Position numbers and translations under genes: made by a program. 34,963 nucleotides of DNA, taken from NCBI GenBank assembly GCA_958421275.1, contig CATZLI010000012.1, positions 1-34,963 on the forward strand, written 5' to 3'. Shown piece after piece: positions 16,803 through 25,144 of this stretch (positions within the stretch are counted from its first letter, which is position 1; the number at the start of each line of letters is the position of its first letter). The notes below the pieces were generated by a model, which was given only the letters and a program-made list of their open reading frames with translations, did not search any database and was not told the DNA's origin. The stretch is from an uncultured Collinsella sp. (GTDB lineage: Bacteria > Actinomycetota > Coriobacteriia > Coriobacteriales > Coriobacteriaceae).

Positions 16803-19070
16803 ATGCCCCATATCGATCTTGCGGATCTTGCCGAGCAATCCTTTGGAACTTCGCTCGAGCAACTCGATGACCGCCGCATTTACAAATTGCTGGTCAAGCT
16901 CGTGCAGGAGCGCTCCGCCGCCTGCCCGCTCAACAATGGCAAGAAAAAGCTCTACTACATCTCTGCTGAGTTTTTGATTGGCAAACTGCTGATCAACAAC
17001 ATGATCGACCTTGGCATCTATGCCGAGGTTAAAGACCAGCTCACCGCCGCCGGCCACGACCTCAACAAGATTGAGGAGTTTGAGGTCGAGCCCTCACTCG
17101 GCAACGGCGGCCTGGGCCGCCTGGCCGCGTGCTTCCTGGATTCCATTGCCACGCTGGGCCTTACCGGTGACGGCGTGGGCCTCAACTACCATTACGGCCT
17201 GTTCCGTCAGCGCTTTGCCGACAACCAGCAAAAGGCCGTCCCCGATGAGTGGCTTGGCGAGCAGGACATCCTGATCGATGACGACCGCTCCTACACCGTC
17301 GAGTTTGGCGATTTTACCGTCACCTCCAAGCTCGTCAACATCGATGTGCCCGGTTACGGCCAGCCCACCAAGAACCGCCTGCGTCTGTTTGACCTGGCAA
17401 GTGTCGACGACGGCCTGGTCCCCGGCAGCTCCATCGACTTCGACAAGACCGAGATCGCCAAGAACCTCACCTTGTTCCTCTATCCGGATGATTCCGATGA
17501 GCAGGGCCGTCTGCTTCGCATCTACCAGGAGTACTTCATGGTGAGCAACGCCGCCCAGCTCCTGATCGACGAGGCCGTCGAGCGCGGCAGCAACCTGCAC
17601 GATCTGGCCGACTACGCCGTGGTCCAGATCAACGACACGCACCCCACCATGGTCATTCCCGAGCTCATCCGCCTGCTCACCACCGAGCACGACATCGAGT
17701 TTGACGAGGCCGTTACCATCGTGCGCTCCATGGTCGCCTACACCAACCACACGATCCTTGCCGAGGCGCTCGAGAAATGGCCGCTCGCCAGCCTGCAGAA
17801 GGTCTCGCCCGCCATCGCCGACATCATCGTCAAGCTCGACGAGGTTGCCAAGGCCGAGCACGACGACCCGCGCGTTGCCATCATCGACGAGCACGATACC
17901 GTCCACATGGCCCACATGGACATTCACTTTGGCTTCTCCATCAATGGCGTCGCCGCACTCCACACCAAGATTCTGGAGGACACCGAGCTTCACCCGTTCT
18001 ACGAGATATATCCCGAGAAGTTTTCCAACAAGACCAACGGCATCACCTTCCGCCGTTGGATCCATGGCGCCAACCCTGCGCTCGCCAGCCTACTCGACGA
18101 TGTGATCGGCACCGATTGGCGCAGCACCGGCGACCTGAGCAAGCTCGCCGAATTCGCTAACGACAAGGATGTTCTTGAGCGCCTGGCCGCCACCAAGGCC
18201 GAGGCCAAGACCATCATGCGCCAGTTTATGGCGCTCGAGCAGGGTGTGACCATTCCCTCCAACGCCATCATCGATGTTCAGGTCAAGCGTATCCACGAGT
18301 ACAAGCGCCAGCAGATGCTCGCGCTCTACATCATCTGGAAGTATCTCGACATCAAGAACGGCAACAGGCCTAAGCACCCCGTCACTATCATCTTTGGCGG
18401 CAAGGCAGCACCTGCCTACACCATCGCCCAGGACATCATCCATCTGATCCTGACACTGTCGCAGTGGATCGCAAACGATCCCGATGTGGCCCCCTACCTG
18501 CAAGTTGTCATGATCGAGAACTACAACGTCACTGCTGCCGAGCGTGTGATTCCCGCCGCCGATATCTCCGAGCAGATCAGCCTGGCCTCCAAGGAGGCGA
18601 GCGGAACCTCTAACATGAAGTTCATGCTCAACGGCGCTTTGACCCTGTGCACGCTCGACGGTGCCAATGTCGAGATCGCCGAGCTCGTGGGTGACGAGAA
18701 CATCTACACCTTTGGCGCTTCCTCCAAGCAGGTCGAGCAGCTCTACGCCGACGGCAGCTATAACGCCAGCGCACTCTACCGCAAGCCCGGTATCAAACTG
18801 CTGGTGGACTTTATCACCAACCCCGCCTTTATGGCGACCGGCAACGCTAAGCGTCTGCAACGCCTGCACGACGACATCAAGGGCAAGGACTGGTTTATGG
18901 CCCTGCTCGACATTGAGGAGTACATCCAGACCAAGGAGCACGTGCTAGCAGACTACGAGGACCAGGACACCTGGATGCGCAAGGCGCTAATCAACATCGC
19001 CAACGCCGGCACCTTCTCGTCCGACCGCACAATCTCCCAGTACAACGACGAGATTTGGCACCTGAGCTAA
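16803..19070 (+). CDS. glgP: Glycogen/maltodextrin phosphorylase
   Basis: A GT35 phosphorylase of 755 residues that releases glucose-1-phosphate from alpha-1,4-glucans using phosphate and pyridoxal phosphate. Visible family signatures: ISAEFLIGKLL near the N-terminus; PSLGNGGLGRLAACFLDS; QINDTHPTM; FSNKTNGITFRRW; VKRIHEYKRQ; and EASGTSNMKFMLNGALTL, in which K606 is the pyridoxal phosphate lysine. At 755 residues it is at the short end of the family, like maltodextrin-type enzymes without a long N-terminal regulatory extension. ATG 16803 follows CAGGAGG. It works with malQ just upstream and with the sugar importer encoded on the opposite strand beyond the repeats. Confidence 0.95.
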   Translation: MPHIDLADLAEQSFGTSLEQLDDRRIYKLLVKLVQERSAACPLNNGKKKLYYISAEFLIGKLLINNMIDLGIYAEVKDQLTAAGHDLNKIEEFEVEPSLGNGGLGRLAACFLDSIATLGLTGDGVGLNYHYGLFRQRFADNQQKAVPDEWLGEQDILIDDDRSYTVEFGDFTVTSKLVNIDVPGYGQPTKNRLRLFDLASVDDGLVPGSSIDFDKTEIAKNLTLFLYPDDSDEQGRLLRIYQEYFMVSNAAQLLIDEAVERGSNLHDLADYAVVQINDTHPTMVIPELIRLLTTEHDIEFDEAVTIVRSMVAYTNHTILAEALEKWPLASLQKVSPAIADIIVKLDEVAKAEHDDPRVAIIDEHDTVHMAHMDIHFGFSINGVAALHTKILEDTELHPFYEIYPEKFSNKTNGITFRRWIHGANPALASLLDDVIGTDWRSTGDLSKLAEFANDKDVLERLAATKAEAKTIMRQFMALEQGVTIPSNAIIDVQVKRIHEYKRQQMLALYIIWKYLDIKNGNRPKHPVTIIFGGKAAPAYTIAQDIIHLILTLSQWIANDPDVAPYLQVVMIENYNVTAAERVIPAADISEQISLASKEASGTSNMKFMLNGALTLCTLDGANVEIAELVGDENIYTFGASSKQVEQLYADGSYNASALYRKPGIKLLVDFITNPAFMATGNAKRLQRLHDDIKGKDWFMALLDIEEYIQTKEHVLADYEDQDTWMRKALINIANAGTFSSDRTISQYNDEIWHLS

Positions 19071-19098
19071 TTTCGTTTCCCTTACCCATCCTCTTGAA

Positions 19099-19126
19099 AG
19101 CGGAGTCGCGGCAACGCGGCTCCGCT
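19099..19126 (+). terminator. Intrinsic terminator of glgP
   Basis: AGCGGAGTCGCG (19099-19110), loop GCAA, CGCGGCTCCGCT (19115-19126), then TTTT. The 12-bp stem contains one T-G wobble. Confidence 0.85.
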
Positions 19127-19170
19127 TTTTGTGCCGATACGCCGGCCTGTGGTTTGTCTCGACCAAACAA

Positions 19171-19385
19171 TCTCGATCTGTAACAGGTAGCCGGCAAAAT
19201 TGGGTCTCCCTGTTACAGAATGAGACAGACGGGCAAGGCGGCTAAAACAATCTCGATCTGTAACAGGTAGCTGCCGAAATCAGTCCTTCGTGTTACAGAT
19301 CGAGATGAAAGGACAGGCAGCTCGACACTGTCTCGATCTGTAACATCTAGACCCAATTTGGCCCTCCTCCTGTTACAGATCAAGA
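19171..19385. repeat. Three 55-nt inverted-repeat units at an exact 80-bp period
   Basis: Units lie at 19171-19225, 19251-19305 and 19331-19385. Each starts with TCTCGATCTGTAACA and ends with its reverse complement or a 1-2 base variant (TGTTACAGATCGAGA), around a 20-25 nt centre; 25-nt linkers separate the units. So a 15-nt motif recurs six times in alternating orientation. The centre of unit 1 (CAAAATTGGGTCT) is nearly the reverse complement of the centre of unit 3 (AGACCCAATTTG), so those units are related in opposite orientation. No ORF or promoter coincides with the array. Confidence 0.85.
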
Positions 19386-19418
19386 CAAACTGGCAGATGA
19401 ACGGCCCCAGCACAAAGA

Positions 19419-19457
19419 AAGGCTCCCCTCTCGCCTAGTGGACGGGAGGGGAGCCTT
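19419..19457 (-). terminator. Terminator downstream of msmX
   Basis: AAGGCTCCCCTC (19419-19430) pairs with GAGGGGAGCCTT (19446-19457). Read on minus, it is followed by TCTTTGTG, placing it as the end of the sugar ABC operon; it may also stop plus-strand transcripts. Confidence 0.7.
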
Positions 19458-19525
19458 ATATGTGACCACGGCAAAAGGATGGCAAAGCCGCAGTCGCCCA
19501 AAAGGAGGGCCTGATTGGATCGGGC

Positions 19526-20725
19526 CTAGATAAGGTTCTTGCCAGAGACCTTATCGAAGAGGTGGGTCGCGTTCTTCTCAAACTTGAACCAGATGGGATC
19601 GCCAGCCTTGAGCGCACCCTTGGCCTCAAGGTCGACGACGGGGATGATCAGGACAAATTGGCCGTCGGGGGACGTCACATGAACGTGCTCGGTCGAACCC
19701 ATGAGCTCGGTGACCTCAATGGTGCCCTGAAGCGCACCCTCCTCGCCCTTGTCGGCAAGCAGAATCTGCTCGGGACGCACGCCGGCCGTGATCTCCTTCA
19801 CGTCGCCGCCATCCCAATTAAGGGCGAGCTGAGCGCAGGTCTCGGGGGCCAGCGCGACATTCATGTCGTCGGTCTTGACGGTAAAGCCATCGTCCGAGCG
19901 CACCAGCTGGGCATCGAAGAAGTTCATCTGCGGCACGCCGATGAAGCCGGCGACGAAGATGTTCGCGGGATGGTTAAAGACCTCCTGCGGCGTGGCGATC
20001 TGCTGGACAACGCCGTCCTTCATGACCACGATACGGTCGCCGAGGGTCATAGCCTCGGTCTGGTCGTGGGTAACATAGATGAACGTACCCTTGATCTCGT
20101 GGCGCAGCTTAATGAGCTCGGCACGCATCTGGTTACGAAGCTTGGCGTCCAAGTTGGACAGCGGCTCGTCCATCAGGAAGACCTTGGGGTCACGCACGAT
20201 GGCGCGACCGATGGCGACGCGCTGACGCTGACCGCCCGAAAGCGCCTTAGGCTTGCGGTCGAGGTACTCGGTGATACCCAAGATCTCGGCAGCGGAGCGA
20301 ACCTTGCGGTCGATCTCGTCTTTGGGGACCTTCTTGAGCTCGAGCGTAAACGCCATGTTCTCGTACACCGTCATGTTGGGGTACAGAGCGTAGCTCTGGA
20401 ACACCATGGCGATGTCGCGGTCCTTGGGCGCCACGTCGTTGACGCGCTTACCATCGATGAACACGTCGCCCGAGGTAATGTCCTCCAGGCCGGCGACCAT
20501 ACGCATCGTCGTGGACTTACCGCAGCCAGACGGGCCAACGAGGACGATGAACTCCTGGTCGTGAACGGTGAGGTTGAAGTCCTCAACAGCGAGCACGCCA
20601 TCCTCGGTAACCTTGAGGTTGTGCTTCTTCTCCTCGGTCTTCTTCTTTTTGCCAAAGAAGCCCTTCTTTTTGGACTCGGTGTTGGGATACACCTTCTGAA
20701 CATGCTTGAGAACGATCTCTGCCAT
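19526..20725 (-). CDS. msmX: Sugar ABC transporter ATPase (MsmX/UgpC/MalK type)
   Basis: A 399-residue ATPase that energises carbohydrate importers. It has Walker A GPSGCGKST (Lys 70), signature LSGGQRQRVAIGRA, Walker B VFLMDEPLSNLD and H-loop YVTHDQTEA. A C-terminal TOBE/MalK-like regulatory region begins around VFNHPANIFVAGFIG and contains the GVRPEQILL motif. An unusual feature is an insert of about 28 residues after VQKVYPN, very Lys-rich (SKKKGFFGKKKKTEEKK), which pushes Walker A from its usual position near residue 40. The start ATG 20725 has AAAGG upstream. The gene is the last of the binding protein-permease-permease-ATPase set on minus and probably serves that importer, though MsmX-type ATPases often serve several. 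Confidence 0.92.
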   Translation of the reverse strand: MAEIVLKHVQKVYPNTESKKKGFFGKKKKTEEKKHNLKVTEDGVLAVEDFNLTVHDQEFIVLVGPSGCGKSTTMRMVAGLEDITSGDVFIDGKRVNDVAPKDRDIAMVFQSYALYPNMTVYENMAFTLELKKVPKDEIDRKVRSAAEILGITEYLDRKPKALSGGQRQRVAIGRAIVRDPKVFLMDEPLSNLDAKLRNQMRAELIKLRHEIKGTFIYVTHDQTEAMTLGDRIVVMKDGVVQQIATPQEVFNHPANIFVAGFIGVPQMNFFDAQLVRSDDGFTVKTDDMNVALAPETCAQLALNWDGGDVKEITAGVRPEQILLADKGEEGALQGTIEVTELMGSTEHVHVTSPDGQFVLIIPVVDLEAKGALKAGDPIWFKFEKNATHLFDKVSGKNLI

Positions 20726-20793
20726 GTCTTTACCTTTCGATATGCGACGCCGTGCTGAGGGGCGCCGCTGAAACTTGCAAAACAGTTACGGCA

Positions 20794-21633
20794 TCAGCCC
20801 TTGACGGCACCTGCCACCACGCCGTCGATAATGTACTTCTGGCAGAGGATGTACATGATGACGATGGGGATAACGACCATCATGATGCAAGCCATCATGG
20901 GGCCGAGCTCGACGTGGCCGTAGCCGCCGCGGAAGTACTGGATCAAGATAGGAATGGTCTTGTACTTGGTGGAGTCGAGGGTAAGGTAGGGCAGCAGATA
21001 GTCGTTCCAGACCCACATGGTCTCGAGAATGCCGACCGAAAGATAGGTGGGCTTCATGATGGGAAGGACGATCTTAAAGAACACCTGGACCGGGTTGCAG
21101 CCGTCAATCATGGCCGCCTCCTCGATCTCGAGCGGGATGTTCTTTACAAAGCCGGCGAACATAAAGACCGCCAGGCCCGCGCCAAAGCCCAGATAAATAA
21201 AGCAGATGTTGAACGGCGTATTAAAGCCGATGCGGTCCGCCAAATTGGACAGCGTGAACATGAGCATCTGGAACGGCACGACCATCGAGAACACGAACAG
21301 GTAATAGAAGAAGTTCGAGATCTTGCTGTTAACACGAACCACGTACCAAGCGCACATGGAGCAGCACACCAAGATCAGTACGACCGACGTGACCGTGATG
21401 ATGAGCGAGTACATAAATGCCGAGGCAAAGCCCTGCTCGTTAAGAGCGTGCAGGTAGTTTGCAAGGCCGTTGAACGTCTCGGGCGTGAGCAGATCGAACG
21501 CCGTGGTGGTGCTGATTGCGGTCGCTTTCTTAAAGGAATTGAGCGCAATCATGAACACGGGGTAGATCCACGCGAGCGACAGGATCGTAAAGAAGATCGA
21601 GAGCGCGCGGTTGATAACCTTATCGCGTTTCAT
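20794..21633 (-). CDS. Sugar ABC permease, MalG-like
   Basis: A 279-residue inner-membrane permease with six predicted helices. It carries the EAA loop facing the ATPase: EIEEAAMIDGCNPVQVFFKI, then VLPIMKP. ATG 21633 (MKRDKVINRALSI) overlaps the stop of the preceding permease gene (TGATG), showing coupled translation; a longer upstream frame lies within that gene and is not used. Its helix plan and length match the MalG/LacG class of carbohydrate uptake 1 (CUT1) importers. It partners the MalF-like permease to form the channel for di- or oligosaccharides delivered by the lipoprotein at 22575-23891. Confidence 0.92.
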   Translation of the reverse strand: MKRDKVINRALSIFFTILSLAWIYPVFMIALNSFKKATAISTTTAFDLLTPETFNGLANYLHALNEQGFASAFMYSLIITVTSVVLILVCCSMCAWYVVRVNSKISNFFYYLFVFSMVVPFQMLMFTLSNLADRIGFNTPFNICFIYLGFGAGLAVFMFAGFVKNIPLEIEEAAMIDGCNPVQVFFKIVLPIMKPTYLSVGILETMWVWNDYLLPYLTLDSTKYKTIPILIQYFRGGYGHVELGPMMACIMMVVIPIVIMYILCQKYIIDGVVAGAVKG

Positions 21634-22487
21634 CACTGCTGCACCTCCTTGGACCTCGTGGCCTTGAGCTGGATCATGGAGATGGCTACGACCAGAATGC
21701 AGAAGATGACTGCCTTGGCCTGGCCAATGCCCTGCCATGCGATGCCGGCGCGCGAGTAGAACGTGTTGTAGATGTTCAGGGCGAGCATCTCGGTGGAGTG
21801 CGCGGGAGCGCCGCCGGTAAGGGCGAGGTTCTGGTCGAACAGCTTAAAGCCGTTGGTGATGGACAGGAACAGGCAGATGGTGATGGTCGGCATCAGGTTA
21901 GGGATCTTAACCTTCCAAAACGTCTGCCATGCCGTGGCACCGTCGACCTTGGCGGCCTCGATGTAATCGGACGGAATGGACTGCAGACCAGCGATGTAGA
22001 TGATCATCATGTAGCCGACCTGCTGCCACAGCGTCAGGATGATAAGGCCCCAGAAGCCAGCAGCAGAGTTAAGGGCGATGAGCTGGGCGCCCACGTTGGA
22101 GAGCAGGCAGTTGATCAGAATCTGCCAAATGTAGCCCAGCACGATGCCGCCGATGAGGTTAGGCATAAAGAAGATCGTACGGAAGATGTTGGTGCCCTTG
22201 AGCGCCTTGCGGGTGAGCGCCTGCGCGATGGCGAGGGCGATCACGTTGATAAGCACCGTCGACAGGAAGGCAAACGCCACCGTAAAGAAGAACGACGTGG
22301 CAAACTGCGGATCAGACAGTGCGCGCACGTAGTTCTCGATACCGACGAAGTGCGTGTTGTTAATGGTAATAAACTGGCAGAACGAGAGATAGAAACCCTG
22401 GATAAAAGGGATCACGAACCCGATCATAAACGCCAGGCACGTGGGCAGCATAAAGAGCGGCCACCAGCGCTTGAGTGCTTTGCCCAT
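21633..22487 (-). CDS. Sugar ABC permease, MalF-like
   Basis: A 284-residue permease with six helices (first WPLFMLPTCLAFMIGFVIPF). The EAA motif is YIEAAKVDGATAWQTFWKVK, followed by IPNLMP. It is the shorter, six-helix form common in Gram-positives, without the large periplasmic loop of enteric MalF. It overlaps the MalG-like gene by a few bases and lies about 90 bp after the binding-protein gene, with a stem-loop in between. The pair and the binding protein form a CUT1 importer; the maltodextrin substrate is inferred from malQ, glgP and the shared operator. Confidence 0.92.
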   Translation of the reverse strand: MGKALKRWWPLFMLPTCLAFMIGFVIPFIQGFYLSFCQFITINNTHFVGIENYVRALSDPQFATSFFFTVAFAFLSTVLINVIALAIAQALTRKALKGTNIFRTIFFMPNLIGGIVLGYIWQILINCLLSNVGAQLIALNSAAGFWGLIILTLWQQVGYMMIIYIAGLQSIPSDYIEAAKVDGATAWQTFWKVKIPNLMPTITICLFLSITNGFKLFDQNLALTGGAPAHSTEMLALNIYNTFYSRAGIAWQGIGQAKAVIFCILVVAISMIQLKATRSKEVQQ

Positions 22488-22507
22488 AGAAGGGTCCTTT
22501 CAATATG

Positions 22508-22543
22508 CAGGGGGCGGGCAAACTAACGTCTGCCCGCCCCCTG
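22508..22543 (-). promoter_or_regulatory. Intercistronic stem-loop between binding-protein and permease genes
   Basis: CAGGGGGCGGGCA (22508-22520) and its exact complement (22531-22543) form a 13-bp, very GC-rich stem with a 10-nt loop. No U run follows on the minus strand. Such hairpins after binding-protein genes commonly protect the upstream mRNA or cause partial termination, giving excess binding protein. Confidence 0.65.
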
Positions 22544-22574
22544 TCGCTAATCAGATAGCTTGGGCAGCAACTGC

Positions 22575-23891
22575 TTACTCAGAAGCGGCCTTCTCGGTCT
22601 TCCAGCCATCCACGAAAGCGTTCTTGACGCCGTCCCACTTGCTGTTATCGGCAGCGTAGGCAATCAGAGCCTGCTTGAGGTTCTTCTTCCACTCCTCGGA
22701 GGGAATGTAGACGAAGTCCCAAGCGACGGTCTTCTTGCCGTCCTTGGCCATGGCAACGGCCTGCTGCGAGAAGACGTTGGTGGTTTCCTTGGCGCTCTTG
22801 AACGGGGCGGTCAGACCCATCTTGTCAGCGATGATGCTGGTGGCGGTGTCAGAAGTGACGCACCAATACATGAAGTCCTCGGTGGCCTTCTGGGCATCCT
22901 CGGAAGCCTGGGAGCTAACGCACCAGTAGTTCTCGCCGCCGGAGCACAGGCCCTGGTTCTCCTCGCCGTCGACACCGATGTAGATGGGCATCATGCCAAT
23001 CTGATCGTCGGTCATGCCGGCCTTGATGAGGTCAGAGTAGGCCCAAGAGCCGTTCTGATAGAAGACGGCCTTGCCGGTTGCGAACTCGTTGGTGGCGTCG
23101 TCGCCGGTCTTGGAGGCAAGCTGCGAAGGATCGCAGGTGGAGTCGGTGATGTACAGGTCGAAGATCTGCTTGTAGTTGTCGAGGAACTCGCCCTTGATCT
23201 CGTCGTCCTCCTGGTTGTGCTCCTTCTCAAACTCGTAGTAGAGCGGCATGTTGGCAAGGTGGGTGGTGTAGCGCCAGCTGGAGGAGTCGTCCATGCCGGC
23301 GGAAGTGAAGGCACCCTCGACACCAAGCTCGTCCTTGCGGGCCTGGATGTCGTCGGCACAAGCCTTCAGCTTGTCGAAGGAGTTGATGTCCTCGGCCTTG
23401 TAGCCAGCCTTCTCGAGCAGCTGCTTGTTGTAGATGATGCCGAAGCTCTCCTGGACCCAGTCGATGCACACATCCTTGCCGTCGGACTGCAGAGCCAGGG
23501 AGTCGTCAATGAGCTCACCGCGGACCTTGGTATCGGACAGGTCGGCGCAGTAATCCTTCCAGTTCTTAAGACCGGTGGGGCCGTTGACCTGGAACAGGGT
23601 CGGAGCGGAGCTCTTGGACATCTCGGACTTAAGCTTCTCCTCGTAGGTGTTGGAAGCGGCGGTCACGATCTTGACCTCGACGCCCTTCTCCTTCTTATAG
23701 GCCTTGGCGATCTCCTTCCACTCCTTGTCGACCTCGGGCTTGAATTGGAGGAAGTAGACCTCGGCAGCGTCACCAGAAGCAGAGGAGCCGGAGCCGGCAG
23801 AACCACCGCAACCCACGAGGCCCAGACCAAGAACTGCAGCCGCGGAACCAGCAAAGCCCAGGAACTGCCTTCTGCTCATTTCGTTCTTCAT
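22575..23891 (-). CDS. Extracellular sugar-binding lipoprotein of a CUT1 importer
   Basis: A 438-residue solute-binding protein. The N-terminus SRRQFLGFAGSAAAVLGLG resembles a twin-arginine-type signal and ends in a lipobox, LVGC with C28, so the protein is lipid-anchored outside the membrane. A Gly/Ser linker follows, then a family 1 binding-protein body with aromatic residues suited to sugar stacking (for example GSWAYSDLI, GGENYWCV). ATG 23891 is used; the frame extends 18 nt upstream without a ribosome site. It is first in the importer operon and is preceded by two operator-like dyads. The substrate is probably maltose/maltodextrin, judged by neighbours and not by residues. Confidence 0.9.
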   Translation of the reverse strand: MKNEMSRRQFLGFAGSAAAVLGLGLVGCGGSAGSGSSASGDAAEVYFLQFKPEVDKEWKEIAKAYKKEKGVEVKIVTAASNTYEEKLKSEMSKSSAPTLFQVNGPTGLKNWKDYCADLSDTKVRGELIDDSLALQSDGKDVCIDWVQESFGIIYNKQLLEKAGYKAEDINSFDKLKACADDIQARKDELGVEGAFTSAGMDDSSSWRYTTHLANMPLYYEFEKEHNQEDDEIKGEFLDNYKQIFDLYITDSTCDPSQLASKTGDDATNEFATGKAVFYQNGSWAYSDLIKAGMTDDQIGMMPIYIGVDGEENQGLCSGGENYWCVSSQASEDAQKATEDFMYWCVTSDTATSIIADKMGLTAPFKSAKETTNVFSQQAVAMAKDGKKTVAWDFVYIPSEEWKKNLKQALIAYAADNSKWDGVKNAFVDGWKTEKAASE

Positions 23892-23999
23892 TACAATCCA
23901 CCCTTTCACACCGTGGCGGCACCCTTTGCCGCCGCCTTCGGAGATTGGCTCGGGGACTTTGCCCCTTTTGCTGATTTGAACGATACGCTATTTGGCTAG

Positions 24000-24011
24000 T
24001 TGTTTGAACAA
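24000..24011 (-). promoter_or_regulatory. Operator-like dyad and promoter of the importer operon
   Basis: TTGTTTGAACAA is a 12-bp dyad; read on minus, the -10-like TAATAC (24018-24013) lies just before it, so the dyad covers the expected transcription start. A related site, TTGTATAAACAA, lies at 24075-24086. Both fit the TTGTTTAAACAA consensus seen at other sugar genes in the window. Confidence 0.55.
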
Positions 24012-24074
24012 GTATTACTAGAGCGGTAGAAAAACTTCGGTGAACGGTAATTTCAACTTGATACTTGACAAGTT

Positions 24075-24086
24075 TTGTATAAACAA
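24075..24086. promoter_or_regulatory. Second operator-like dyad upstream of the importer operon
   Basis: TTGTATAAACAA differs from the consensus dyad TTGTTTAAACAA at one position. It lies in an AT-rich stretch 64 bp upstream of the promoter-proximal site, consistent with cooperative binding of a dimeric repressor. Confidence 0.45.
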
Positions 24087-24107
24087 TTATTTGTTATCTA
24101 ATGCAGA

Positions 24108-24156
24108 GAAAACGCCCGGTCAAGCCGATGTACCGTCGGTTTGACCGGGCGTTTTC
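24108..24156. terminator. Bidirectional terminator after gntR
   Basis: A 21-bp stem (24108-24128 with 24136-24156, one G-T wobble, 7-nt loop) rich in GC, with AAAA and TTTT at the ends, lies 40 bp past the gntR stop and separates it from the importer promoter. Confidence 0.85.
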
Positions 24157-24197
24157 GCTTTGAGGGCATAAGGCTCGCCGGACTGCGAGCTCACCGT

Positions 24198-24917
24198 CTA
24201 TCGCTTGGAATTGACGCGGTAATGGAAGATCTCGGGGTGCGTACGGGCGTGCGTGACCTCGAACAAGATGCCGTCCGAGGTGTACGATTGGCTCTCCATA
24301 ACGGCGACGCAATTGTACTTGCCAAGGTCCAAGTAGCTGCAGTCCTCATCGTTGGCGAGCTCGACACTCACCGTACGACGGCTCGCCATCACCTTGACGC
24401 CGCACTTGTGCTCCAGATAGGCGTAGATAGAATCCGTCGCGATCTCTGGGGTCAGACCCTTGGCGATCGACGCCAAAAAATAGCCATGGTCCACTTGGCG
24501 CGCGCTGCCGTTAAGGCTTCGAACACGCACTACGCGAATCAGCTCCTCGCCCACCTTAAAGCCCAGGCGACGAGAGAGCTGCTCAGTGCAAATCAAATGT
24601 TCAAAGGACTTAACGTCCGTCGATGCAACGGCATTGTTGCGCTTTGCAAATTCGCCAAACGACTCGACTTCCTCGAGTGCGCCCAGCATGTCGGTTTCGC
24701 CCTTGAGCCAAATAACGCGCACGCCCTTGCCGTGTATGGGCTGCACAAACATCTCATCGGCCAGCATGCTCAAGGCGCGGCGGATAGTATTGCGTGTACA
24801 GCCAAACTCCGCGGTCAGCTCGGCTTCGGTTGGCAGCATCTCCTGAAACGCATAGGTCCCATTAATGATGCGCGAACGGATCTCGCGGTAGATTCCTTCG
24901 TAAATCGCTTTTGGCAT
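24198..24917 (-). CDS. GntR/HutC-family transcriptional regulator with UTRA domain
   Basis: A 239-residue regulator. The N-terminal winged helix shows the GntR signature: IYREIRSRIINGTYAFQEML, PTEAELTAEFGCTRNTIRRA and LSMLADEMFVQPIHGKGVRV. The rest (about 85-239) is a UTRA effector domain as in TreR and YvoA, which bind sugar phosphates. It is transcribed divergently from the PTS-HAD gene, and a TTGTTTAAAC dyad stands before each of the two genes, the usual autoregulation layout. Equivalent dyads stand before malQ and the importer, so it may control the whole alpha-glucan set. The effector could be the PTS product (a sugar phosphate), which would tie the fused phosphatase to induction. The domain call is firm; the regulon is inferred. 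Confidence 0.9.
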   Translation of the reverse strand: MPKAIYEGIYREIRSRIINGTYAFQEMLPTEAELTAEFGCTRNTIRRALSMLADEMFVQPIHGKGVRVIWLKGETDMLGALEEVESFGEFAKRNNAVASTDVKSFEHLICTEQLSRRLGFKVGEELIRVVRVRSLNGSARQVDHGYFLASIAKGLTPEIATDSIYAYLEHKCGVKVMASRRTVSVELANDEDCSYLDLGKYNCVAVMESQSYTSDGILFEVTHARTHPEIFHYRVNSKR

Positions 24918-24969
24918 GACTTCACCTCTAATGAATATGTATGGCTAGGCACGATAGCATTTCTTAAAG

Positions 24970-24981
24970 TTGTTTAAACCG
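24970..24981 (-). promoter_or_regulatory. Operator-like dyad upstream of gntR
   Basis: TTGTTTAAACCG contains the GTTTAAAC core at 24972-24979, 55 bp before the gntR start, in the divergent intergenic region shared with the PTS gene. Confidence 0.5.
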
Positions 24982-25078
24982 ATTATCGGCAAAGCGACAG
25001 GATTTAACCGTTGACGGTTTCTGTCGTGCCCAAACCGGTTTCGCTCAAAACTGCCGGTACGACAATCGTCTGGTCCTC

Positions 25079-25103
25079 TACAATGAATCCATTGTTTAAA
25101 CGT
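25079..25103 (+). promoter_or_regulatory. PTS gene promoter -10 and operator-like dyad
   Basis: TACAAT (25079-25084) could be the -10 box. TTGTTTAAACGT (25092-25103) lies right after it, covering the likely transcription start and 41 bp before the PTS start codon. No clear -35 is seen. Confidence 0.5.
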
Positions 25104-25144
25104 TTCACCACGCGCAACGCGCCTCGATATTCGGGAGGCAGAAC

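Noticed and set aside
19171..19385. CRISPR array
   Set aside because: Repeats alternate in orientation, only three 55-nt units exist, spacers are not of constant CRISPR size, and no cas genes are present.
19562..20758. A 398-codon open frame antisense to msmX
   Set aside because: A mirror of the high-GC msmX gene; its product is a low-complexity shadow rich in His/Asp/Leu/Val with no family motifs and no ribosome site.
22560..23999. A 479-codon open frame antisense to the sugar-binding protein gene
   Set aside because: A Leu/Val/Gly-rich shadow with no domain signature; the minus strand carries a signal peptide and lipobox in the expected places.
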